Shown here one piece after another: positions 12,116-23,200 of a DNA stretch of 64,000 nucleotides. The position numbers and the translations under genes are program-made. The DNA comes from Xestospongia muta. Lineage: Eukaryota; Porifera; Demospongiae; Haplosclerida; Petrosiidae. Each line of letters starts with the position of its first letter. Position 1 is the stretch's first letter. The notes beneath the pieces are model-generated. The model saw only the letters and a program-made list of their open reading frames with translations. It did not search any database and had not been told where the DNA came from. The stretch lies in assembly GCA_963693285.1 (NCBI GenBank), contig OY848920.1:4725135-4789134 (forward strand). Direction: 5' to 3'.

Positions 12116-12418
12116 AGAAGATAAATGAATATCACCTTTAGCATCTAGTGCCTTTATGAAAAACCTTTGACATTGGTGAAATTAGACTTATTTCCAAGAT
12201 ATGATTCATGTAAAAACAAGAAGCTCTTAGGAGATGAAAGTCAACTTTATGTTCAGGTAGGCAGTCAGGATGTAACAGTATCTGGTCAACATGCACTTGT
12301 ATCATTTATAATTCTAAAGAAATTTGACAATTTAAAATCGCATAGATATGAAGTGGAAGGGACAGAGCCACTACCTGTACATGTACTTGAATAAAATTTA
12401 GATAAGGCAGGTAGCTTT

Positions 12419-12720
12419 TGTGCTAACTGTATACATTTTCATTTTGAGTTATTATTTCTGTTAGGCCTTAATTACTTAATTTCCGGTGAAACCTTATATG
12501 TATGTATGTATATATAGTGCTGTAAAACCGTTTTAGTTTTAGTTCGTTATAGTTCGTTATAGTTCATTATAGTTCGTTATAAATAGTTCGTTATAGTTCG
12601 TTACAGTTCGTTACAGTTTGTTATAGTTCGATAGTTCATTATAGTGTTGTTAGTTCAATTAGTTCTGTTATCAAAAAGTTCTGTAAAAAAGTTGTTTTCA
12701 TAGTGTACTCGGCTACAACA
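12419..12720 (+). repeat. 5' LTR with AGTTCGTTAT minisatellite
   Basis: 302 bp. It holds about nine copies of a 10-bp unit AGTTCGTTAT (12538-12640), of which the 3' LTR has only two or three. This array explains most of the length difference between the two LTRs. Confidence 0.85.
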
Positions 12721-12742
12721 TTTGGCGACGAGGGTAAAGTCA

Positions 12743-15500
12743 TGTCAGTTCACGGAAAAATTTCTCAATTCATCTCAAGCCAAGAAAGTTGGTCGTCTTA
12801 TACTGAAAGATTAGGATACTACTTCATAGCAAATGATGTTCAGGATCCAGCTAAGAAGAAAGCCATTTTACTTACAGTATGGGTCCGTCGACCTTCCAGT
12901 TACTCAAGAACTTGCTACAACCCATACGCCAGAGAGTAAAACTTACACTGACCTCGTGGACCTGCTTAAAAATCACTTCAACCCTACTCCTTCAGTTATT
13001 ATGCACCGTTTCAAATTCAACACGAGGACAAGAAAAGATACCGAATCAGTAGCTACGTTTAGGTGAACACTGCTAACTTGGTGATAAATTGAATGAAATG
13101 GTCAGAGGTCGTCTAGTGTGTGGTGTTAACGACATTCGCATACAAAATCGTTTACTTCTAGAATCAAAACTAACTTATGATAAGGCCTTCGAGCTTGCTC
13201 AGTCAGTCGAAGTTGCTGCTAAAAATGCTGCTGATCTACTAAAAGGGTCGTCTACCCACAACACTACTGTAGTTCAACACCTGCACAGCAAATCACCACC
13301 TAGTACTACATTGAGACGCCATGTTAGTTGTTACCGCTGTGGAGGTAATCATTTAGCTAATGTGTGCAGTTTTCAGACAGCAGAATGCAGAGCCTGTGGT
13401 AAGATTGGACATATTGCCAAACTCTGCAGGAGTAAAAAGAGACAACCCCCAAGACATCCTCCTGGTGGGACTTTTAAACCTCAAGACAGACCTTTTAGAT
13501 CCTCAAAAAAAGCTAATGTCCACGCCTTAACCACAGACCTTGCCCCTTTCATATCTCTGAAACCTCTGACCCTCCTACACCTCAAATGGGCTGGAACACA
13601 CTTACCCCTTATTTACTTTACCTAGGAAAGTCAAACCTATTGTTATTACAGTTAATGTCAATGGAACAGATATTTTAATGGAGGTAGACACTGGTGCCTC
13701 ACTTTCAATCATTAGTGAACAAACCTTTCGGGCCATAGCAAGTCCAACAGACAAGTTACAATCAACAAGCATTACACTCACCACTTATTTAGGTGACAAT
13801 CTCAATATCATGGGAACCTACGACGTTCAAGTGGGTTATAAAAGTCAGTCACAGACACTTCATTAGTAGTAGTACAAGGCCATGGACCAAGTTTATTAGG
13901 GAGAAATTGGTTAGAAAAGATCAAAATAGACTGGAACTGTATCTACTCACTACAGGAACAGTCATTATCTCCTCTCATTAATAAATATAATTCTTTGTTT
14001 TCTAATTCTCTAGGTTTGTTACAAGACACCACTGCTAAATTGTACGTCAATACAGAGGCTGCACCTAAATTTTTCAGAGCCAGACCGGTTCCCTATCGAC
14101 TAAAGAATAAGATAGAAGTCGAACTCAGACGATTACAAGATTTAGGTATCATTACTCCAGTTCAACATTCTGAATGGACAGCACCTATTGTTCCTATCAT
14201 GAAACGAGATGGCTTGATGCATCTCTGTGGTGATTATAAAGTCACTGTTACAGAGTTCTCACTCCAGATAATTATCCATTACCTCGAATCGAAGATATTT
14301 TTGCTGCATTACAAGGAGGAAAGTTGTTTTCCATATTAGACCTCAGTCAAGCATATCAACATTTACCTCTAAATCCAGATTTTAAAAAAATTCACTACTA
14401 TCAATACTCATAAAGGTCTATTTCAGTTTGAGTGTTTACCATTTGGGATTTCAACAGCTCCTAGTATTTTTAAATGTCTCATGGAGAACCTCCTCCAGGG
14501 CCTTCCAAACGTTTGTGTTTACATTGACAACATTCTAGTATCTGGTATTAGTGAAGCAGATCACATGCAAAAACTAGAACAAGTTTTGTCTCGCCTATCA
14601 TCAGCTAGAATTACCCTGAAACAATCCAAATGCACCTTTGCCACCACTTCAGTGGAGTATTTAGGTCACCTGCTAAAGTTCAGGCAATCCAGAAAGCACC
14701 TCCTCCTACCAATATCGCAGAACTAAAAGCCTTTGTAGGTCTCGTCAACTATTATCACAAATTTCTGCCAAACTTATCATCTACATTGTCCCCACTTCAT
14801 ATACTGCAATGTAAAGGTACTAAGTGGAATTGGACTCAGAACCAACAAATTGCTTTTGACAAAGTCAAAGAACTCCTACAATCAGATGCACTGTTAGTTC
14901 ATTTTGACAGTAAGAAACCAATATTAGTATATGCTGATGCTTCTCCATATGGAGTTGGAGCTGTACTGGCTCATAAGATGCCAGACAATCCAGAAAAACC
15001 AATAGCATTGGTTCACAGTTTTAGCTCGTTATCGGGTTACACCTCATTCCACTATAGAACTCCTGATGGGAAGGAAGTTACAAACAACATTGGATTTGAA
15101 TGCATCCTGATGTATCTCGTAAAGTGACTACTAAACTATCCTCTAGTTCATCAAGAAAACCACGCCGCACTTTCAGTGTTGGTGACAAAGTCTTTGCTCG
15201 CAACTATCATGGAACAAAAATATGGTTGCAGGTCCAGTCTCCTATAAAGTCAAAACGTCATTAAACTTGATTCTACGATGTCATATTGACCAGTTACGTA
15301 CATGTTATGGACACTCAAATGAAGATACTGTTACTCATAATAATTTGGATAATTGGACTTTTCCATTATCTATAGAGAGTAATACATTTACTCTTACAAC
15401 TACTTTATCTACCAACTCTCCACCTGCTCAATCTCAGTCAGTACGTTGTTCCTCTCGAGTTCATAGAGCTGTTGACAGATATGGTCCATACGTTTCTTAG
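12743..15500 (+). pseudogene. Gypsy gag-pol, frameshifted and missing integrase core
   Basis: Readable in pieces. A Gag start (MSVHGKIS) is followed by a frameshift near 12885. Two CCHC zinc knuckles of nucleocapsid type (CYRCGG..H..NVC, CRACGKIGHIAKLC) lie near 13340-13430. An aspartic protease has a DTGAS active site (13684). Reverse transcriptase runs about 14040-14720, with LPFGI-like CLPFGIS and an active-site box YIDN in place of YIDD. RNase H starts near 14930 (VYADASPYGVGAVL). About 30 codons later the sequence jumps to an integrase C-terminal, chromodomain-like stretch (GDKVFARNY), so the DDE core is deleted. Several frameshifts separate the parts. The copy could not move by its own proteins. 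Confidence 0.85.
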
Positions 15501-15515
15501 CTAGGTGGGGGAGAG

Positions 15516-15745
15516 TGTGGTAACTGTATACATATTCATTTTGAGTTATTATTTCTGTTAGGCCTTATTTACTTAATTTCTGGTGAAACCTTATATGTAT
15601 GTATGTATATATTGTGCTGTAAAACCTTTTTAGTTTTAGTTCGTTATAGTTCGATAGTTCATTATAGTGTTGTTAGTTCAATTAGTTCTGTTATCAAAAA
15701 AGTTCTGTAAAAAAGTTGTTTTCTTCCATGTGCTTGGTTACAACA
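15516..15745 (+). repeat. 3' LTR of Gypsy copy 1
   Basis: 230 bp, starting TGTGGTAACTG and ending TTGGTTACAACA. Apart from the shorter AGTTCGTTAT array it closely matches the 5' LTR, so the insertion is fairly young. Confidence 0.85.
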
Positions 15746-16194
15746 GCTTTGATAACAGAAGCTAGTCATAGTAAATTATTTATTGAATGATGTATCATGT
15801 GTAGCTCTAATGTCAAGTTTAATAGATTTATTGTATATAGATGACCCAAACTGTTAGTGCCTTCTATTGTGGTACATTGTAAATGATTGATAATACATTC
15901 AGGTTTATATGTTAGTTGCCTTTCAAAGATACAAGTAGCTATGATACATATGATATATATAATTATATAGAAGTAAATGAGATTACAAAGTGTCTATATT
16001 GTCACTTATATTATGTGAATAACACTGTAACAGTCAGTTTTTAGGCACATGATCACAATTGTATTTGTAAGTACATATAAACCTGACTACACTGTACACA
16101 TACACTTTATAAAATACTGTTGTTGTGTATTCATTTAGTTTGAAATTGACTTCCTGTATGTAGGAGTGTGTTAAATCTGATTAATTTTTTACAG

Positions 16195-16440
16195 TATCCT
16201 CACCAGTAACGTTTTCAAATAGTTTTCATATTTCTTTACAACATTACTCTGTCTTACAGCTATTAAAGAATTAAGCAAATTTCTTCTAACAGATTGTACA
16301 AATGATACATACATGTCAATTCAGTATATATCCAGCTATATAGATCTACACTCTTCAATTCTAACTGTACATGTCTCCAATAGAAATCATTTGTAAGATT
16401 GGTCCAAGAAGCAAAATCCATACACAGTCGAAAATCATAT
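16195..16440 (-). pseudogene. Decayed DD-like exon
   Basis: Shares the stretch coding for the end of the DD-like module (ACATTACTCTGTCTTA...CTTTAATA region, compare 17460-17500) but is full of substitutions and stops. An equivalent decayed copy lies at 37090-37290 in the other duplicated block, so the decay or tandem exon duplication predates the block duplication. Confidence 0.5.
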
Positions 16441-16827
16441 ACTTTCATATTCTGATGCGTCCACTTAAATAGTTATTACTCAATACTACAATAGTATACT
16501 TGTATATTAAAAACAAACAATAGCAAAATGTACTGAAAAAAACAATCATGAAGTTAAAGTAGTGTTGTAGTAGTAAGTATCTCATCAGCTGGCTTTAACA
16601 ATATGTCCCTCATTATTTATCTGTGGAATTAATAGATAACATTTATATACAGTAACTATAGAATATATCTAATTACCAATATAACTATAGATATTATTTA
16701 GTCTAACAAAAACTACTGTACATTAAATTGCCTTTTCCAAAGAGAAAATCATTAAATGAAAAAGCATTGTCCACAAGTAACCAACAGAACAAGCTTTATA
16801 TGTATATATGCATATACAATGTATATA

Positions 16828-17201
16828 CAGTGTAACCCACATAATTCAAAAATGCTTACGGCGAATTTCCGCTTATTTAGAGTCAGTTGTCATTTCCCTA
16901 CCATCATGCAGTATGTTATTTCGTAGGTGGAAAAACCGCTCTTTTCGAAGCGTGTTTGGTTGTGTATACGGAAATACGCGGAAATCAGTCACGTAATATA
17001 CGGGGCTCTCCTGAAGGCCACGTGCGTCTCTTCTAGTTAGCTAGGTTTCTTATGTTATGTAAACAATCATTTCTCTTTAATGGAATAGTGTTAAAATTTA
17101 ACTCTGAATTTGAATTAACTGGACAACTGATAATTCAAAAACCCTTCTATTTCAAAGGGATCGCACTCTCCCCTCAGCAACGAATTATGTGGGTTACACT
17201 G
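16828..17201. mobile_element. MITE with TA target site, 374 bp
   Basis: Perfect 20-bp terminal inverted repeats, CAGTGTAACCCACATAATTC, flanked on both sides by TA, as for Tc1/mariner-type elements. The paralogous block near 37790 lacks it, giving an empty-site comparison. It encodes nothing recognisable and lies 62 bp beyond the stop codon of the DD-Roc-COR gene, inside its likely 3' UTR or immediate downstream region. Confidence 0.85.
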
Positions 17202-17263
17202 TACTGGTATTAAGGTAACTAGTATACTTACTATATTGTACTAGTTGATATACATAACATCAC

Positions 17264-20200
17264 TTATATAGATTGAGCACTCTCATTATTTCCCACCTAT
17301 AACAATGAGGAAATTAGTAATAGTAATTTGTAGATCATTGTCAGATAATAATATTGGACTATTCTTAACTAAAGGGTCCACTCTATGTACATGTATATAT
17401 TGATATATGGACAATGTAACTTACTGTTGTTTTTAGGTAATCTTTATACTTTATAGCTACATTATTCTGTCTAATAGCTCTTAAAGCATCTAATAAATTC
17501 CTTCGAGTTGCTTCTCTTGCTTTCTCCATAATCCATAACTGATACATACTGGTACAATCACGACATCCAGTTAGATCCACACTGTCCAGTCCTAGTTTCA
17601 CACCCAACTGATACCATTCTGTTGTTCTAGCATTTGAAATTAATTCTTCAAGGGTAGGTTGTTGATTTAAGAATTGATCTGGTAAAATAGATACATGTAC
17701 ACCTCCTTCAATTATGTCATCTAATATGAAACAGAAAATATATAATTTAATATTGATCTAATAAAATGAACTATTCCTTATTAACAATAAAACAAGTATA
17801 ATTATGTTATTAATATTAACACATGTATAGATGGTAAATGTAAGTTTTTCAATAATTGTTTAAGATATGTTAATGTATGCATATGTTAGACTGTTTTAAC
17901 TAATGCAGTCATAGTATTCATAGCTTGTAGTTGTGGAATACATGTAAATGTATTGGTACAATACATGTGTGTAACTAAACTCACCTTTAATTGAAAACCA
18001 AGGTTTCTGACGAGACTTATGAACAAAGGATGTTTGAGGGGTTACACGACATATAAGTATATTCTTAGTGTCATCTATACGACAAAAATGACACTTGCTG
18101 GAGCACATATAGCAATAAAAATTCTCATCCGGACATTGAATGCCAGCCATGTAATGAAAGCTGCCAATAATGGTATGAATTCCAGCATGAATAGCTCTAC
18201 GTATGGCAAAACAATTGTTAGGTGGGCCGGCATAATATACCTCCATCCAGTAAATTGAATCAACTAAAAGAATGTAACCAGTATCAGTGGATAAAGTGAT
18301 GGCGTTACGATAACGTAGATGTTCATTTGATGCTGCAGCATGTGGGAGATAAAATCTTGGAAAACCTCGGTAATGTAAAAGGTTTACAACTAATGCAGGG
18401 AAAACACCTCGAGGAAGAGGCTTCATATCCCAAGATAGAATTAGAGGGTCAACATCCTTTATAAAAGGAGCTTTCATTGATTCTGTGACATCAGCAGTTG
18501 GAAGAACAGTTGGGATAAAGTACTTCCCTTGTTCAGGAAGGGAGGCAAAGATAAATAAACTTGTCATCAACTTAAGAAAATCATTTACTGTAAAATCAGA
18601 AGAGAATCCTTGTGATAAATGTGAATTGGGTGATGTCAACAACGTTTCTTCAAATGTTCCTTGTACTTTTAGTTCTTCATGAACTCCAGGTTCATAGAGA
18701 TAGATACACACCTCCTCTAAGCAATCAACAGTGTCAGCAAAAGAGATACTGATCAAATCAGAGAGTCTCTCGAAGATTGGCTGTGAATGAAGAAACACTA
18801 CATTAGGTAAGATTTTAGGAAAATATAGAAATACAGTCAGATCATGGTAGTACATCAAGGCTGCTTCTATATCTTCAGGTTTCATTTGTAAGCTTTTGCC
18901 AATCTCTAAGCATTTAGATTTATTTACGATGCTAGATTTAGATGACTTGTGAAGAAGATCCAACTCTAGCTGAAAAAAGAACCATCTAATAGGAATTTGG
19001 GCCTCTATGTAATGCTTGCATATTGTATTACGAATCCTAGCAGCCATTTTTAGCTCTATGTCACCTCTAGCAGTAGTGTTGATAGGAAATATTACTTCAT
19101 TCCTAGCTGTACGATGCTTAATTATGACTTTCCCAAATTTCTCCAAAGTTGACCAAAGACGTATATTTTTCTCACTTAGAGACTCACCAAATTCAAGTAT
19201 TTTATCCATGAATGTCCCTAATACTAAGCAGTGGGGTTCTTGAACATGTTTAATATGAATGTTTGGTAACTCAGGAGAATTGACTGATGTTAGTGACCGA
19301 AGTGAAGCTTCAAGAAGTTGCATATTGGTAATTTGCTTTTCGATTGGCTCACCAATTTGATTTCCCTTAATGCTGAAGAAGAACTTAGCTTTGTCATCAA
19401 GCCTCTCAGTTAGTTTGTGTGTAAGAATATTGACAGAGTGATATCGTAACAATGTTGGAGCAATGTCTATAAATACAGCCTGACCACCAGTATCAACACC
19501 ATATATCCAATGAGATTGATAAAGCTCTTCAGACTTCTCTACATGAGGTAAGAGGTCAACAATTTCCTGAGTTATGATAGGATCATGTCCTGTTGTGGTG
19601 GATGATTCAGAGTCATCACTGTCTGATGTTTCTTCTTGCTGGTCTGTGGGGTGATCACCTGATTCCTCTAATGGCTGGTCCACTAGTGTGTCTTCTGAAG
19701 GTCCATGTTGCTTTACTTCTTCTACACGTAGTTCATGATGTCTGATACTATCTTTAACTCCTTGAGCAATCATTTGTTTAAGAGAGTTATGATCTATTTT
19801 TGTCCACACAGAATCGTCACCTATAGTCGAAGGTATGATTTCAACTTTTCTTGCTTCGTGAGTAGCAACTACTGAAGTACTGTCGTGATGTTCAGGTGGT
19901 GGTTCATTGTAAAGTAGTTTGAGAAGGGATGATTTGCCAGTTCCAGGTGCACCCGAGACAGAGAACTTGGACCACTTAGCAGTAACATAACCCTCCTTCA
20001 TAGCTTTGTCCAGTAACTTCTTGTTAGCATCTAATATATAATAGAAACAAAATTCTTTGATTTAAGTATATAATGTTAACAAGGATTACATAATATATTA
20101 TACTGATTAGACTTCTAAATGTGGTAACTATAAATTATAGATATTTTAAATTTCCAATTCAATCCTTTAGTACTAGCTAGAATATAGTCAGTTACTATTG

Positions 20201-23200
20201 TCCAGTTTAACAAGTACAAGTACATAACTCTTTGTGTACATGTACAATAGATAATAGAGTAAAGGAAAGGGATAAGACTTGTGGGTGTGGTTACAATAGG
20301 ACATAAATTTATATAGCTACTATAAATGGACACATGTACAGTTGACTGGAATTATAATTTCAGTAACAATTACAAACAACATGTTTACAGTAGTAAGGTA
20401 TGTAATGTTTGAACTTTCATTGCTATATATAAAGTTCACAAAAGCTTATACAATAGTGTTCACATTAAGGTGACAAGTGTACTTGGTTTATATTAATCAC
20501 TTTTTATTAAATCAGTGGGTGTAATGTTGTGATAATTATTGTGATAATAAGCCACAAGTATATTGATTAAAAATTTATATTAGCACAGTAAAATATAAGG
20601 TCTTGTGATTAGGAATCACTGAAACAACTTGGAAACCTTTACTCACTTGTCAATGTATCTAGGACAGCATGTCCTAGATATATTGACAAGTGAGTATGAG
20701 AAGCAAAAACAAGTATTTGTTGAGGATATTATCAGTAATGGTCCATAGAATTACACGATAAACTTTTCTCTAGTGAAGATGGTGAGAATCTATACCAGGA
20801 ATACTTAGTATTAAAGGACATATATGCACTGGGCTCCAAAATGACCCCCTGAATAAACCATCCCAGTACGTAATAAGTATCAAGGGATACTTGGTATTAA
20901 TGGTTACATACACATGTACTGGACTACTATAAGGACCATCCCAGAATGTACAAAGTATCAAGAACATAGTGTTAAGGGATACATATATACACTGGGTTCC
21001 AAAATGAACCCCTAAATGAACTATCTTAGGATAAAATAAGTACTAAAGGATACTCAGTATTAAGTGATACATAGGAATGAACTAGGCTCCTGACACTCAT
21101 CACCCCAGGATGTACTAAGTATCTAGTGATCCACCATTTAGGGATATTATGTACTGGCCTCATGAATAGACCATTCCATGATGTATTAGAGTAGTTAGTA
21201 AATATGAACACTTAGCACTAAGTAATGTGTATATGTCTTGAATTGGGATCATATCAAGATGCACCAGTAATACTTGGTATTGAGGAACATACATATACTA
21301 AACACAGCCAGTATCAATTTAAGGATATTCAGTGTTGACATTGGTCCAGTCTTAGTAGGATTGTTAGTTAATATAAAGGACAACATGTGGTAGTACTGGG
21401 CATCACTATTTATTGAAACTAAAGATCAGAACAAGTGAGCGAAAACTGTTTGTTTAAAACAATTATAGGACTGTCTGGTATGTCAAGTAAATTAAGTAAT
21501 ATACAACCTCTCACATGAACATTTGTTTCTAATCTAACACTAATAGTCTTATAGGACCTTTGTTATTACTAACATTGTTTACTATGATAATATAAAACTA
21601 TCAGTTAGTCAAGTAGATTGATTAGTAATTTATATTAGCATACTAAAGTTATAACGTCTTGTGGTTATGAATCACTGAAATAACTTGAAAACCTTTACAT
21701 GTTGTCCTTGATATATTAACAAGTGAGTATGATAAACAAAAACCAGTATTTGTTGAGGATGTTATCAGTAATGGTCCTGGTATAGTTACACATTAAACTT
21801 TTCTCTAGTGATAATGGTAAGAATCCATATCCAGAAATACTTAGTATTAAGGAATATATGTGAGATAGGCTCCAAAATATATCCCTGAATAAACCATCCC
21901 AGGACATAATAAATATCAAGGGATACTTAGTATTAATGGACAAATATGAATACACTGGACTATTAAGAACCATCCCAGGATATACTAAATACCAAAAGAT
22001 ACTCAATATTAAGTGATATATAGGTATGCACTAAGCTCCTGATTCTCACTATCCCAGGATGTACTAAGTCTCTAGTGATACTAGTGTTCAGGGATATGTA
22101 TGTACTGGACTAATGAATTAACCATTCCAGGATGTACCACAGTTAATATGTATACTTAACACTAAGGAATGTGTATATCTCTTGAGTTGGGGTCATATCA
22201 AGATGTACCAGTGATACTTGGTATTGAGGAACATACATGTACTATACACAGCCAGTATCAAGTTTAAGGATATTCAGTGTTGACATTGGACTAATTAGTA
22301 TCCTGGGATATATAGGATTGCTAGTTAATATAAAGGACAACATGTGGTAGTACTGGACATCACTATTTATTGAAACTAAAGATCAGAACAAGTGAGCAAA
22401 AACTGTTTGTTTAGAACAATTATAGGACTGTCTGGTATGTCAACTAAATTAAGCAATATACAACCTCTCATGTGAGCATTTGTTTCTAATCTAATACTAA
22501 TAGTCTTATAGGACCTTTGTTATTACTCACATTGTTTACTATGTAATAGTTAGAGGCCTACGCGAGGTTATTTAGTTGTTTAGCAACCCGAAAATTCCAA
22601 ATAATACCTGAGCCGCAGATGAGGGCATTATTTGGAATTCGAGGGTTACTGAGCAACTAAATAACCGATGCATAGGGCTCTAGGTGACTTAGTAAAGAGA
22701 TGCAATAACATCGCGTTACCATAGTATTTTATATGGTAACCTCGGTACAGGTTACTAATAAATATAAAAAATTGAGGCTGGCTAATCAAATTGCAGTATT
22801 TGCGTCTGGTATAAACTAATATAATATAAAACTATCAGTTAGTCCTAGGAAGAAGCTATAATTATAATACTACAGTAAATGTCCAGTGTAACAGTTAACA
22901 TAATGTATTGACATATTATATAGATATTAAATTACCTGAATCAGATATTTCAGTGTCAGGATTACGATTATCTCGAAGTCTGTCAATTACTCCTACATGA
23001 ACAAACAAATTATAGATAATATCAATAATAATGATAAATTAATTAATAATGACCTAATGTTTGGATATACTAACTACAAGTTAATACAGTTATTAATGTC
23101 GTTGTCAATATTGTATAAATTAATAAACTCTAATTAACTGAACTGTCAGTTCTTTCACTCAAACCTAACATTACATATTTTGGACCACATGTTCTGTATG

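Larger units (their letters stand above)
12419..15745 (+). mobile_element. Ty3/Gypsy-type LTR retrotransposon, copy 1
   Basis: The element is bounded by LTRs at 12419-12720 and 15516-15745 that start TGTG and end CAACA. The 5-bp target duplication GCTTT lies at 12414-12418 and 15746-15750, and the empty site GTAGCTTTGATAAC is present in the paralogous block near 36260. TTTGGCGACGAGGG directly after the 5' LTR is the likely primer-binding region, and GGTGGGGGAGAG just before the 3' LTR is the polypurine tract. The interior is only about 2.8 kb and lacks most of integrase. Confidence 0.9.
11560..17750. repeat. Segmental duplication, copy 1
   Basis: Non-mobile parts (11560-12418 and 15746-17750) are collinear with 34200-38420. 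Landmarks include the GATAACAGAAGCTAGTCATA stretch at 15750 and 36258, the decayed DD-like exon (16195, 37085), the intact DD-like exon (17425, 38110) and the terminal exon (17264, 37861). Copy 1 has gained a Gypsy element and a TA-flanked MITE that copy 2 lacks. Confidence 0.8.

Noticed and set aside
18019..18682. Plus-strand open frames opposite the Roc-COR exon
   Set aside because: They are antisense shadows of a long conserved exon; no start context, splice sites or domains.
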